Below are positions 33,987 to 43,499 of a DNA stretch of 64,000 nucleotides, one piece after another. This DNA comes from Parvibaculum lavamentivorans DS-1 (GTDB taxonomy: Bacteria; Pseudomonadota; Alphaproteobacteria; Parvibaculales; Parvibaculaceae), in the NCBI RefSeq assembly GCF_000017565.1, contig NC_009719.1, positions 930,001 through 994,000 of the forward strand, in the 5' to 3' direction. Positions within the stretch are counted from its first letter, which is position 1. Each line of letters starts with the position of its first letter. A program made the position numbers and the translations under genes. Below the pieces are notes generated by a model. The model did no database searches and was not told the DNA's origin. It was given only the letters and a program-made list of their open reading frames with translations.

Positions 33987-35786
33987 CTAGCCACCCGACA
34001 ATTCCTCACGCTTCATCTCGAGTTCCAGCCAGTGCTCTTCCGCGGAGGCAAGCTCCGCCTTCAACGCGTCGTGGCGTGTCATCGTCTTGTGGAAGAGCTC
34101 GGGATCGCGCGCATAAAGATCGGGATCGGCGAGCTTTTTCTCGACGTTCTCGATTTCGCGCGCAAGTTCCGGCATCCGCGTCTGAAGCTCCTCCAGCGCG
34201 CGCACTTCCTTGTAGGAGAGTTTGGTCGGCGCGCGGGAACGCTCTGCCTTGGGCGCGGAGGAAGACGCGCCGCGCGTCGCGGTCGCAGCAGCTTGCCTGC
34301 GCTGCCTCAGATAGTCGGAATAACCGCCGGGATACTCTGAGGCATTCCCCTCGCCGTCGAGCGCGACAACGGAAGTGACGACGCGGTCGAGAAAGTCGCG
34401 GTCATGGCTGACCAGAAGGACGGTGCCGTCATAGTCCGCGAGCACCTCCTGCAGGAGGTCGAGCGTGTCCATGTCGAGGTCATTTGTCGGCTCGTCGAGG
34501 ATCAGGAGGTTCGACGGCTTGGCGAGGGCGCGGGCGAGGAGCAGCCGGCACTGTTCGCCGCCGGACAGCGCCTTCACCGGCTGGCGCGCCTGCGACTCGC
34601 GGAACAGAAAATCCTTCAGGTAGGAAACGACATGGCGCGGCTGGCCGCGCACCAGCACCTGGTCGCCGCCGCCTTCGCACAGGGTCTGCCAGAGCGTCGC
34701 CTCGGGATCGAGGGAGGAGCGCGACTGATCGACATAGACGGGCGTGAGGTTCGTGCCGAGCCGCACGCTGCCGCTATCGGGCGCGAGCGTACCAGTGAGA
34801 ATCTTGAGCAAAGTCGTCTTGCCCGCGCCATTGGGGCCGATCAGTCCGACCTTGTCGCCACGCATGATCCGCGTCGAGAAATCGCGAATGGCGACGCGCT
34901 CGCTGCCATCCGGCTGCGGCCAGATCTTGGTGACGTTCTTTGCCTCGACGACGAGCGAGCCGGATGCCTGCCCGCTTTCGGCGACGAGATCGATGCGGCC
35001 GGTTTGTCCGATCTGGCCGGCGCGCTCGGCACGCAGCGAATGCAGCCGGCGCAGGCGGCCCTGATTGCGCGTGCGCCGGGCGGAGATGCCTTCGCGCGAC
35101 CACTGCGTTTCCTGCTCGATCAGGCGATCGAGCTTGCGCGCGGTGACCTCTTCCTCGGCGAGGATCTGCTCCGACCAGGCGTCGAACTCGGCGAAGCCCT
35201 TGTCGAGGCGGCGGATCGCGCCCCGGTCCAACCACAGGCAGCCGGCCGCGAGCCTGCGCAGAAACGCTCTGTCATGGCTGATGAGAACGAAAGCGCCGCG
35301 AAACTGCGACAGCTTTTCTTCCAGCCATTCGATGGAAGGAAGATCGAGATGGTTGGTCGGCTCGTCGAGAAGGAGAATGTCGGGCTCCTCCGCCAGTACG
35401 CGGGCAAGCGCCGCCTTGCGGCCCTCGCCGCCGGAGAGCGTCGACGGATCGGCGCTCGGCGAAAGCCTCAATTCGTCAAGCGCGGCGGCGGCCTTGTGCG
35501 CCTCGGCCCCGCCCGCCGTCGCATAGTCCATGACGGTTTTGGCGCCGCCGAAATCCGGCATCTGTTCGAGATAGGCAATCCGGGTTCCCGGCTGGCGGAA
35601 TATCTCGCCCCCATCCGCGTCGACAAGCCCCGCCGCGATACGCAGGAGCGTTGACTTGCCGCTGCCGTTTCGCCCGACGAGGCAGAGGTGGTCGCCCGGC
35701 GTGAGCGCGAAGCTCGCGCCCGCAATCAGGACCTGATCGGCGAAGGCGACGCGAATGTCCCGAAGAGCGAGAAGCGGTGCGGCCAA
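33987..35786 (-). CDS. uup: ABC-F ATPase, Uup-like
   Basis: The 599-residue protein has two ABC domains without membrane segments. Walker A motifs are GRNGSGKST (about 39) and GPNGAGKTT (about 312), and signatures are LSGGEGRK and LSGGEQCR. A charged linker lies between them (EQETQWSREGISARRTRNQGR), and a coiled-coil tail occupies about residues 530-599. Uup-type proteins act on ribosomes or DNA-repair intermediates. Confidence 0.9.
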   Translation of the reverse strand: MAAPLLALRDIRVAFADQVLIAGASFALTPGDHLCLVGRNGSGKSTLLRIAAGLVDADGGEIFRQPGTRIAYLEQMPDFGGAKTVMDYATAGGAEAHKAAAALDELRLSPSADPSTLSGGEGRKAALARVLAEEPDILLLDEPTNHLDLPSIEWLEEKLSQFRGAFVLISHDRAFLRRLAAGCLWLDRGAIRRLDKGFAEFDAWSEQILAEEEVTARKLDRLIEQETQWSREGISARRTRNQGRLRRLHSLRAERAGQIGQTGRIDLVAESGQASGSLVVEAKNVTKIWPQPDGSERVAIRDFSTRIMRGDKVGLIGPNGAGKTTLLKILTGTLAPDSGSVRLGTNLTPVYVDQSRSSLDPEATLWQTLCEGGGDQVLVRGQPRHVVSYLKDFLFRESQARQPVKALSGGEQCRLLLARALAKPSNLLILDEPTNDLDMDTLDLLQEVLADYDGTVLLVSHDRDFLDRVVTSVVALDGEGNASEYPGGYSDYLRQRRQAAATATRGASSSAPKAERSRAPTKLSYKEVRALEELQTRMPELAREIENVEKKLADPDLYARDPELFHKTMTRHDALKAELASAEEHWLELEMKREELSGG

Positions 35787-35850
35787 TTTTCGAGAACCTG
35801 TTGAGATTTACCGCCGCCTGTATGGCGCATCGCGCGTGACGACGCAAATC

Positions 35851-37926
35851 TCAGCGCTTGCCGCGCTCGATCGTCTGCCCCCCGCGCCGGAACCCGCCGC
35901 CCCAACTCTCGTCATTGCGGGCTTCGAGCTTCGGCGCGGCGTTGAAGAGGTCCGAGAGCTCCGTAAAAAAGCCGCTGCGCGCGCGGGTTGCGGCCACCAC
36001 GGGCGCTTCGCGGTTGCGGGCCGCGCCGGGAAGCGGAGCGGGCGGCTGCCCGGCCTCGGCTGCGGCCATGTAATTGCGCCATGCGACGGCGGCGAAGTTG
36101 CCGCCCGAAGCGCCGCCGGTCGGCGTGTTGTCGTCATTGCCGAACCAGACGCCCGCAACCTCGCGGCCCGTGTAGCCCACAAACCAGGCGTCGCGATAAT
36201 CCTGGCTGGTGCCGGTTTTGCCAGCCGCGAGGCGATCGCCCAGCGCGGCCCCGCGACCTGTGCCCTCCGTCATTACCTGACGCAGCATATAGGTCATGTC
36301 ATGCGCCTGGGCGCGGGTGATCGCCTGTGCTTCGGCCGGTTCGTGACGGTAAACCACGTCGCCATTCTCGGCTTCGATGCGGCTGATGCCATAGGGCGTC
36401 GCGCGGCGGCCCTCGTTGCCGAAGGCTGAATAGGCGGAGGTCAACTCCAGAAGGCTGACTTCGGCACTGCCGAGCACCACGGAGAGATTGCGAGGCAGCG
36501 CGCTTTCAATGCCGAGACGGCGGGCGGAGGCCGTGATCCGGTCGATGCCGACTTTGTCGCCGACCTGCACAGAGATCGTGTTGATAGAATTCGAAAGTGC
36601 GGTTGCGAGACTGACTGTGCCCCAGTCGCGCGTCGAGGCGTTGCGCGGCGTCCAGCCGCCCATCGAAACAGGTTCGTCCGTAACCGGACTGTCCGGCGTA
36701 TACCCGGTTTCGAGCGCGGCCAGATAGACGATGGGTTTGAAGGCGGAGCCGGGCTGACGTTTTGCCTGTGCGGCGCGGTTGAACTGGCTTTCGACATAGG
36801 AGCGGCCGCCCACCATGGCGAGCACGGCGCCGTCCGGTGCCAGCGCGACGAGCGCGCCTTGCGAAACATGACGTTCCTTGCCCGCCTCGCTCAATGCCTC
36901 TTCGACGGCTTTCTCTGCAGCCGCCTGGCGGCGCGGGTCGAGCGTCGTGTGGACGATAAAGCGGCCGGTCGCGTCCGGAAAGAGCGTGCGAACCTGTTCG
37001 GCGACCCAATCGACGAAATATTCGCGGCCTTCGCCTTCTCGTCGTGCAAGCACTTCGGCGGGATGCTGGCGGGCACCGGCAACCTCCTCCGCGGTCAGGC
37101 TGCCGGAGGAGACGAGCCGGTCAAGAACCTGGTTGGCGCGCGCGCGAGCCTGCGCCAGATCGTTCGTCGGCGCATAGCGTGTCGGCGCCTTGGGCAGCCC
37201 GGCCAGCACCGCTGCTTCCGGCAGCGACACATCTCGCACGGATTTGCCGAAGTAGTAGCGCGCGGCGGCGTCCATGCCGTAGTTGCCGGCGCCCATATAG
37301 ATGCGATTAAGATAGAGAGTGAGAATTTCTTCCTTGCTCAGATTATTCTCGAGCCAAAGCGTGATAAGGGCTTCCTGCGCCTTGCGCCAGATGGTGCGGC
37401 TGTTATCGAGATAGAGATTTTTCGCTACCTGTTGCGTGATGGTCGAACCGCCCTCGACAAAGCCGAAGGAGCGCAGGTTTCGCCACATCGCACGCGCGAT
37501 GCCTCGGGCGTCGAAACCGCCATGTTCGTAGAAGCGGCGATCTTCCGTCGCGAGAACAGCCTTGATGAGATAAGGCGGCATTTCGCCCAGCGGCACGGTA
37601 GGCGCGGTGCGGCGGCCGCGGCTTCCGACCTCGTCGCCCTTTGCGTCAAGGACTGTGACCGACAACATGCCGGTCTGCTCTTTCGCGATGGAGCGCTGGA
37701 GATCGGGAAGGGTGATGAAGACGAGGGCGATGAACCCGGCCACGAATGCAGTGACCGAAAAGGAGACAATCCCGAGTATGCCAGGACGGGGAAAGCGCCA
37801 GGGTTGCGCGGCTGGCCGCGGCTCTTCCTCGGCGAAATCCGGAGGCGGCATGTCGCGCTCAGTCCGCGCGCGGCGGAATTGCTCGCGCATCGGATAGTGC
37901 GGATCGATGTCGTCGTCCTCGGACAA
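35851..37926 (-). CDS. class A penicillin-binding protein (PBP1A family)
   Basis: The 691-residue bifunctional enzyme polymerises and crosslinks peptidoglycan. One membrane helix lies near residues 48-70. The glycosyltransferase domain has TEDRRFYEHGGFD and GGSTITQQVAKNLYL. The transpeptidase domain has the S-x-x-K motif in RQPGSAFKPIVY, S-x-N in SNSINTISV and K-T-G in AGKTGTSQDYRDAWFVGY. It is monocistronic. Confidence 0.94.
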   Translation of the reverse strand: MSEDDDIDPHYPMREQFRRARTERDMPPPDFAEEEPRPAAQPWRFPRPGILGIVSFSVTAFVAGFIALVFITLPDLQRSIAKEQTGMLSVTVLDAKGDEVGSRGRRTAPTVPLGEMPPYLIKAVLATEDRRFYEHGGFDARGIARAMWRNLRSFGFVEGGSTITQQVAKNLYLDNSRTIWRKAQEALITLWLENNLSKEEILTLYLNRIYMGAGNYGMDAAARYYFGKSVRDVSLPEAAVLAGLPKAPTRYAPTNDLAQARARANQVLDRLVSSGSLTAEEVAGARQHPAEVLARREGEGREYFVDWVAEQVRTLFPDATGRFIVHTTLDPRRQAAAEKAVEEALSEAGKERHVSQGALVALAPDGAVLAMVGGRSYVESQFNRAAQAKRQPGSAFKPIVYLAALETGYTPDSPVTDEPVSMGGWTPRNASTRDWGTVSLATALSNSINTISVQVGDKVGIDRITASARRLGIESALPRNLSVVLGSAEVSLLELTSAYSAFGNEGRRATPYGISRIEAENGDVVYRHEPAEAQAITRAQAHDMTYMLRQVMTEGTGRGAALGDRLAAGKTGTSQDYRDAWFVGYTGREVAGVWFGNDDNTPTGGASGGNFAAVAWRNYMAAAEAGQPPAPLPGAARNREAPVVAATRARSGFFTELSDLFNAAPKLEARNDESWGGGFRRGGQTIERGKR

Positions 37927-38131
37927 GGTTAACCGCCTCGTTGAATCCCAATGCGGACATGCAGGGGGCCGGGATTTTCATGCGAGCGCCATGCCAACCC
38001 CTGCCGCGTCAAATCGAGACTGGCCGAGCTTTGTGCGTTGATTAGGGCAGGATCGCGGCAAAGGAGCGGCAAAGACGCCGCCTGCGTGAATGTCCTTTGA
38101 CAAATGTATCGCCGCGCGCTTCTTTCCCGTC

Positions 38132-38593
38132 ATGACGGATGCTGAAGAACCATTCTGGCGCGCGAAGCGTCTCGAACAGATGACACGGGCGGAGTGGGAA
38201 AGCCTCTGCGACGGCTGTGCGAAGTGCTGTCTCGTGAAGCTCGAGGACGAGGATACGGGCGAACTTGAATATACCGACATCGCCTGCCGGCTTCTCGACG
38301 CCGAGACCTGCCGCTGCTCCGACTATGCGAACCGCTCCGAGCGGGTGCCCGATTGCGTGACGCTGACGCCAAAGAATCTCGAAGATATCGACTGGATGCC
38401 GCCCTCCTGCGCCTATCGGCTGCTGAAGGAAGGAAAGGACCTGCCCTGGTGGCACCCGCTCGTTTCGGGCGAGTATGAGGCAGTCCGCCTGGCAGGCATG
38501 TCCGTCCACGGACGGTTTCTCTTCGAGGATGAGGCCGACATGGAAGACTTGGAAGGCCGCATCGTCTCATGGCCCTTGATGCCGCCGGAATAA
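38132..38593 (+). CDS. YcgN family cysteine cluster protein
   Basis: The product is about 153 residues. Cysteine motifs CDGCAKCC, DIACRLLD and TCRCSDYANR, with RVPDCVTLTP and PPSCAYRLL, match the YcgN/UPF0260 family, which probably binds a metal or iron-sulfur cluster. An upstream ATG at 38090 is also in frame; neither start has a strong ribosome site. Confidence 0.87.
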   Translation: MTDAEEPFWRAKRLEQMTRAEWESLCDGCAKCCLVKLEDEDTGELEYTDIACRLLDAETCRCSDYANRSERVPDCVTLTPKNLEDIDWMPPSCAYRLLKEGKDLPWWHPLVSGEYEAVRLAGMSVHGRFLFEDEADMEDLEGRIVSWPLMPPE

Positions 38594-38656
38594 GAGCTGA
38601 TCCGGACGGTGCGGGTTTGCGTAATGAAGCAAAACCGCATGCAGGATGAGGCTCCG

Positions 38657-39055
38657 ATGATTTATGCAATCGCCTATGTCGCGACCGCCCTTGTGTTTTT
38701 CAGCCTCGACTATTTGTGGCTTGGGACGCTGGCGAAGGATTTCTACGCACGGGAACTCGGTTCGTTGATGAGGGAAAAGCCTGATTTCCTCGCGGCGGGC
38801 ATCTTCTATCTCTTCTATATCGGCGGCGTGGTGCTCTTCGCCGTGGTGCCTGCGCTGCAGGCGCAGAGCTGGAAGACGGCGCTGGTTTATGGCGGGTTGC
38901 TTGGGCTTTTCGCCTATGGAACCTACGACATGACGAACCTGGCGACGCTGAAGGGCTGGCCCGTGAAAATGGTGGTTGTGGACATGGCCTGGGGCACGGC
39001 CCTCACCGCCGCCTCGGCGCTGATGGGGTACCTCGCGGTGCGCGCGGCGGTCTGA
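38657..39055 (+). CDS. DUF2177 family membrane protein
   Basis: The 132-residue protein has four predicted helices and the family pattern VFFSLDYLWLGTLAKDFY, GLLGLFAYGTYDMTNLATLKGW and VVVDMAWGTAL. Function is unknown. ATG 38657 has GAGG upstream. A Pho box begins immediately after its stop codon. Confidence 0.87.
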   Translation: MIYAIAYVATALVFFSLDYLWLGTLAKDFYARELGSLMREKPDFLAAGIFYLFYIGGVVLFAVVPALQAQSWKTALVYGGLLGLFAYGTYDMTNLATLKGWPVKMVVVDMAWGTALTAASALMGYLAVRAAV

Positions 39056-39084
39056 CTGTCATCAAACTGTCAGAAAACCGTCAC
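39056..39084 (+). promoter_or_regulatory. Pho box upstream of the phosphate transporter
   Basis: CTGTCAT (39056-39062), CTGTCAG (39067-39073) and CCGTCAC (39078-39084) are spaced by four bases each. This is the 11-base period of PhoB binding sites. The box starts directly after the DUF2177 stop and lies 82 bases before the transporter ATG. Phosphate-starvation control of the transporter is a strong inference. Confidence 0.75.
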
Positions 39085-39165
39085 ACAGGGTAGGCGGCAA
39101 CCGCCCGAAATGATAAAGGCACCTCCGAACCGTCCGCCGCCCATGCGGGCCGATTCGGAGGACCC

Positions 39166-40674
39166 ATGCCGAAGAGCGCGCTCGACAAGGATCTGAAAAA
39201 AGTCGGAAGCCTCGAAGAGGCGACCTACGACCTTTCGCGTTCGATCGCCGCACCCGGACTGGCCATCCTTTTCCTCATTGCCGTCTTCCTTTTCATGAGC
39301 GGCCTCGCGCCCGTGGGTCCGCTGAGCCTTTTTGTGATCGCGGGCGGCGTGGTCGCGGGCTACATGGCGCTGAACATCGGCGCGAACGATGTCGCCAACA
39401 ATATGGGACCGGCGGTCGGCAGCCGCGCGCTGCCGCTTGGCGCGGCGCTTGTCATTGCCGCCATATGCGAAGCGGCGGGTGCGATCCTGGCGGGTGGCGA
39501 CGTCGTCTCGACCATTTCGAAAAGCATCATCGTGCCGCCGAGCGACTTCGATGTGCGCGACTTCGTGATGCTGATGATGGCGTCGTTTCTCGCCGCTGGC
39601 ATGTGGCTTCACCTTGCGACCTTCCTCAACGCCCCCGTCTCGACCACGCATTCGATCGTCGGCGGTGTGCTCGGCGCCGGCATTGCGGCGGCGGGCTTCG
39701 GCGTTGTCTCATGGCCGACCATGAGCGCGATCGCAGCAAGCTGGGTGATCTCGCCGATCATGGGCGGCGTGGTTGCGGCGGCGCTGCTTGGCTTCATAAA
39801 ATGGCAGGTGCTTTTCAAGCCGGACCGCGTGGCGGCGGCGAAGCGATGGGTGCCGGTGATGATCGGACTGATGGTAGGCGTCTTCGCGATGTACCTCTCG
39901 CTGAAGGGCCTGTCGCGCATCTGGAACCCGTCCATCGGCACGGTCTGGCTGCTCGGGGTCGCCTTCTTCATTCTCGGCACGCTCGCGACGCGGCCCTGGG
40001 TCCGGCGGCGTGCGGCGGTGCTTGAAAACCGGCGCAAGCATGTGGCGGGCCTCTTCACGCTGCCGCTTATCTTCGCGGCGGCGCTTCTCTCTTTTGCGCA
40101 TGGCGCCAACGACGTGGCGAATGCCGTGGGACCGCTTGCCGCGATTGTCGCGGCGGCGGAAACGGGGCAGGCCGCATCCGGCGACGTGACGTTGCCGCTC
40201 TGGGTATTGATGATCGGCGCGATGGGCATCGCGCTTGGGCTGGCGCTGTTCGGCCCGCGCCTCATCCGCACCGTTGGCACCAAGATCACCAAGATGGACG
40301 CACCGCGCGCCTATTGCGTGGCGCTGGCCGCCGCGATCACGGTTCTTCTCGCCTCGGCTTTCGGCCTGCCGGTTTCCTCGACGCATATCGCCATCGGCGG
40401 CATTTTCGGCGTTGGCTTCCTTCGCGAGCAGCTCGCCAATCTCGGATTGAAGGCGGACGGACAGAAACGGCCGAAGCCGAGACCGAACGAACCCGCATCG
40501 CTGAACAAGACACCGGAAGACGCCATCAAGAAGCAGTTGAAGCGCGAGAGACGGCGCCTCGTCCGCCGCCGCCATGTGCTCGGCATCGCGGCCGCCTGGG
40601 TCATCACCGTGCCCGCGGCAGGCGGACTGGCGGCTGGTATCTACGGGATATTGAAACTGGTGGTGAGCTTCTAG
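39166..40674 (+). CDS. pit: inorganic phosphate transporter, Pit family
   Basis: The 502-residue membrane protein has about ten helices and the duplicated signature GANDVANNMGPAVGS (N-terminal half) and GANDVANAVGPLAA (C-terminal half). The companion motifs THSIVGGVLGAG and THIAIGGIFGVGF are also duplicated. It imports phosphate (or metal phosphate) with the proton gradient. A Pho box upstream is notable, since Pit transporters are often constitutive. Confidence 0.93.
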   Translation: MPKSALDKDLKKVGSLEEATYDLSRSIAAPGLAILFLIAVFLFMSGLAPVGPLSLFVIAGGVVAGYMALNIGANDVANNMGPAVGSRALPLGAALVIAAICEAAGAILAGGDVVSTISKSIIVPPSDFDVRDFVMLMMASFLAAGMWLHLATFLNAPVSTTHSIVGGVLGAGIAAAGFGVVSWPTMSAIAASWVISPIMGGVVAAALLGFIKWQVLFKPDRVAAAKRWVPVMIGLMVGVFAMYLSLKGLSRIWNPSIGTVWLLGVAFFILGTLATRPWVRRRAAVLENRRKHVAGLFTLPLIFAAALLSFAHGANDVANAVGPLAAIVAAAETGQAASGDVTLPLWVLMIGAMGIALGLALFGPRLIRTVGTKITKMDAPRAYCVALAAAITVLLASAFGLPVSSTHIAIGGIFGVGFLREQLANLGLKADGQKRPKPRPNEPASLNKTPEDAIKKQLKRERRRLVRRRHVLGIAAAWVITVPAAGGLAAGIYGILKLVVSF

Positions 40675-40691
40675 GTTTGCTCGGGTTTCCT

Positions 40692-40870
40692 CTTCCCACC
40701 CTCCCCTGGGGGGAGGGTCAAACCGCTGCAAGCGGTTTGGGGCGGGGGCTCGGAAGAAATCTCAAATGAAGCGATAGAGGGTTCACTGGAGTTCGTGCCG
40801 CGCCCCCGCCCCGAAATTTGCTTCGCTGCGCTCGCTAATTTCGACCCTCCCCCCAGGGGAGGGTGGGAAG
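40692..40870. repeat. 180-bp palindromic repeat element (CCACCCTCCCC family), copy 1
   Basis: The ends CCCACCCTCCCC and GGGGAGGGTGGG are inverted. The left arm continues GGTCAAACCGCTGCAAGCGG and the right arm carries CCCCGCCCCGAAATTTGCTT, with a variable centre. Related copies are at 41430, 43734 and 44088, and short arm-only versions at 43519 and 48855. Confidence 0.88.
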
Positions 40871-40891
40871 AAGGACGTGGCTTCTTGTCTG

Positions 40892-41353
40892 CTACACCCG
40901 GTCCCTGAGCATCATTGCGAGGTCGGCAAGGTAGGGGTCGTGGAGGAGTTGGCGGGCTTCGCGCAGGCCTGCCCAATGACGGCGGCGCTGTTCCTTCTCG
41001 ATCCATTCCTCATGCTGGTGCGTGACGAGCAAGGGAAACATGTCGACCTCGATCGGCGTGACGCGAACGCCGCGCCGTTTGATGGTGCGCCACGAGCCGA
41101 GCGGTATGTCGGCGACGGTTCCCTCGACGCCTGCTTCTTCCAGTGCTTCCTGCGCGGCGGTCTCATGCGCGGTGAGGCCTTCCATCAATCCGCCTTTTGG
41201 AAAGATCCAGCGGCCGGTGCGCCGCGAGGTGACGAGCAGCACCGCGACCTGGCCGTCGACCAGCGAGTAGGGAATGGCCCCCGCCTGCCGCTCGATGGCG
41301 GACTGGCGCGCGACGAAGCGGAAGCGGAGCCTGGTGGCAAGACGTTCGAGCAT
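40892..41353 (-). CDS. NUDIX hydrolase
   Basis: The 153-residue protein has a Nudix box variant (GLMEGLTAHETAAQEALEEAGV): the core E-x-x-E-E-x-G-V is intact, Gln replaces the usual Arg, and the first Glu is not canonical. It is preceded by RTGRWIFPKGG. Such forms are seen in diphosphoinositol-polyphosphate and dinucleotide-type hydrolases. ATG 41353 is chosen because the frame upstream only crosses a repeat element. The gene sits between two copies of the 180-bp repeat. Confidence 0.87.
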   Translation of the reverse strand: MLERLATRLRFRFVARQSAIERQAGAIPYSLVDGQVAVLLVTSRRTGRWIFPKGGLMEGLTAHETAAQEALEEAGVEGTVADIPLGSWRTIKRRGVRVTPIEVDMFPLLVTHQHEEWIEKEQRRRHWAGLREARQLLHDPYLADLAMMLRDRV

Positions 41354-41429
41354 GGAGGTTCCCCGGAGCAGCGGGGCGAAGTCTATCCGACTCGCGAGGG
41401 AGAGCCAGACCCAATCGCCCTCTCTCGTT

Positions 41430-41610
41430 CTTCCACCCTCCCCTTGAGGGAGGGTCAAACCGCTGCAAGCGGTTTGGGGCGGGGTCTCCGAGGTGCTGCG
41501 GGTTCAAACGTGAACGTGTTTGCTCGATTTGACGCCGCGACCCCGCCCCGAAAAATTCTTCGCGTTCCGCTCGAATTTTGTCGACCCTCCCTCAAGGGGA
41601 GGGTGGGAAG
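41430..41610. repeat. 180-bp palindromic repeat element, copy 2
   Basis: Same ends and arms as the element at 40692, in the same orientation, with a diverged centre. It fills most of the 366-base gap between the NUDIX gene and the GTA small terminase gene. The remaining 100 bases (41611-41719) must hold any GTA promoter, none of which is obvious. Confidence 0.88.
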
Positions 41611-41719
41611 AAAGAGTGGCGGAGAGGGAAAAGAAACGACGTTCAAAGATATCCCCAATTGTCAGCGCGGCGCTCCATACCTACCTTCCATCCATCTCCA
41701 GAATTGCGCGGTGAGGAAC

Positions 41720-42304
41720 ATGGCAGCGAAAAAGGCGGCCGTGAAAGCGGTGGCGGCCGAAAAGCCGCCGCTTCCGCTTTCCGATGACGACATAGATTGG
41801 GAAACGATCCGCGCCGAATATGAAATCGGGACGCGCAAGCTCACCGAGATCGGCGCCGATCACGGCATCAGCTACAACAAGATATTGGGTCGCGCGCGGA
41901 GCGAAAGCTGGCCGAAGCGCGGCGAGGTTGCGCAGGAAGTAGCACTTGCCGCCGAACTTCCCGACGACGCCGAAGCGCTGGCGGCGCGGCTGACAAGGCT
42001 GATCGCCCGCGAGATCGCGGATATCGAGCGGCAGAGCAAGGTGACGCGCGACGACGCGGAAGGCGAGCGGCAGGCGCGGCGGCTCTCCTCGCTCGTGCGC
42101 TCCATCGACAAGCTCCACGAAATCGAACAGGCGGCGAGGCTGGCGAAAAAACATGACCCTGCAACCGACAAGGCAAGACGCCTCGCCGAGGACAAGCGGC
42201 TGCGCGCCGAACTTGAACAGCGGCTTGCTCGCCTCTTTGCCGCCGCCGATGCGGACGGAATTCGTGAAAGGGCTGACGCGGAAGGAAGTGCGGCTGCTCT
42301 CTGA
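41720..42304 (+). CDS. GTA small terminase-like protein (g1 position)
   Basis: The 194-residue protein has an N-terminal helix-turn-helix-like region (DWETIRAEYEIGTRKLTEIGADHGISYNKILGRA) and a long charged helical C-terminus. This is the layout of small terminases that recognise DNA for packaging. ATG 41720 has AGGAA directly upstream. It overlaps the large terminase gene. Position immediately before the large terminase supports the assignment more than sequence does. Confidence 0.72.
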   Translation: MAAKKAAVKAVAAEKPPLPLSDDDIDWETIRAEYEIGTRKLTEIGADHGISYNKILGRARSESWPKRGEVAQEVALAAELPDDAEALAARLTRLIAREIADIERQSKVTRDDAEGERQARRLSSLVRSIDKLHEIEQAARLAKKHDPATDKARRLAEDKRLRAELEQRLARLFAAADADGIRERADAEGSAAAL

Positions 42305-43499
42305 CGATTGGCGCTTCTGGGCGCGGGAAGACCAGCTTGCGCCGGAAGGTGGCTGGACGACCTGGCTGGTGCTGGGCGGACGCGGCGCGGGCAAGACGCG
42401 GGCCGGCGCCGAATGGGTGGCGGCGGAAGTGGCGGCGGGCCGGGCGGGCCGCATTGCGCTGATCGGCGAGACGCTGGCCGATGCGCGCGAGGTGATGATC
42501 GACGGGCCTTCGGGCCTCCGCACCATTGCGCGGGAGGACGAGAAGCCGCGATACGAGGTGACACGAAAGCGCCTGCTCTGGCCGAACGGCGCGGTGGCTT
42601 ACGTGTTTTCGGCGGGCGAACCGGAAAGCCTGCGCGGGCCGCAATTCGACGCGGCCTGGGGCGACGAGCTGGCGAAGTGGCGCTATGCGGAAGCGGCCTG
42701 GGACATGCTGCAATTCGGGTTGCGCCTCGGCGAGAACCCCCGCCAGGTGATGACGACGACGCCGCGCCCCGTGCCGGTGCTGAAGCGGCTGATCGCGGAC
42801 AAGACGACCGTGACGACAAGGGCCGCGACGGCGGCGAACCGCGCGAACCTCGCCGATGGATTTTTCCGCGCCGTGATCGCGCGCTATGAGGGCACACGGC
42901 TCGGGCGGCAGGAACTCGACGCCGAGCTGATCGACGACAACCCGGACGCGCTGTGGAAACGCGAAGCGATCGAGCGCGGCCGCGTGGAACGGGCGGTGGA
43001 GTTCGTGCGCGTGGTGGTGGGCGTCGACCCGCCGGCGACGAGCGGTGCGAAGTCGGACGAATGCGGCATCGTCTGCGCCGCGCTGGGCGCGGACGGGCAT
43101 GGCTATGTGCTGGACGACCGCTCGATGGGCGGCCTCTCGCCGCTCGCCTGGGCGAAGCGCGTCGCCGGATGTTACCGCGCGCATGAGGCGGACAGGATCG
43201 TCGCGGAATCGAACCAGGGCGGCGAGATGGTCGGATCTGTGATGCGGCAGGAAATGCCGGATGCGCCGATCCGACTGGTGCGGGCGACGCGCGGGAAGGC
43301 GGTGCGCGCCGAACCCATCGCGGCTTTATATGAGCGCGGGCTGGTGCATCATGTGGGTGCCTTCGCGAAACTCGAGGATCAATTGTGCGACTGGGTGCCG
43401 GGCGGGAAGAGCCCGGACCGGCTGGATGCGTTGGTGTGGGCGTTGACGGAGCTGATGCTGCGGGGCGAGGCGGGGGTGCCGAGGATGCGGAGGTTGTAG
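42153..43499 (+). CDS. GTA large terminase (g2)
   Basis: The motor-nuclease has Walker A GGRGAGKTRAG (about residue 74), a Walker B-like segment QFDAAWGDELAKW and nuclease residues in VVVGVDPPATSGAKSDECG. It packages DNA into the capsid; GTA terminases package host DNA. The start is uncertain: ATG 42153 overlaps the small terminase by 152 bases. Conserved sequence begins near LLASLPPPM, so a TTG at 42225 is an alternative, while ATG 42249 seems too short. Confidence 0.88.
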   Translation: MTLQPTRQDASPRTSGCAPNLNSGLLASLPPPMRTEFVKGLTRKEVRLLSDDWRFWAREDQLAPEGGWTTWLVLGGRGAGKTRAGAEWVAAEVAAGRAGRIALIGETLADAREVMIDGPSGLRTIAREDEKPRYEVTRKRLLWPNGAVAYVFSAGEPESLRGPQFDAAWGDELAKWRYAEAAWDMLQFGLRLGENPRQVMTTTPRPVPVLKRLIADKTTVTTRAATAANRANLADGFFRAVIARYEGTRLGRQELDAELIDDNPDALWKREAIERGRVERAVEFVRVVVGVDPPATSGAKSDECGIVCAALGADGHGYVLDDRSMGGLSPLAWAKRVAGCYRAHEADRIVAESNQGGEMVGSVMRQEMPDAPIRLVRATRGKAVRAEPIAALYERGLVHHVGAFAKLEDQLCDWVPGGKSPDRLDALVWALTELMLRGEAGVPRMRRL

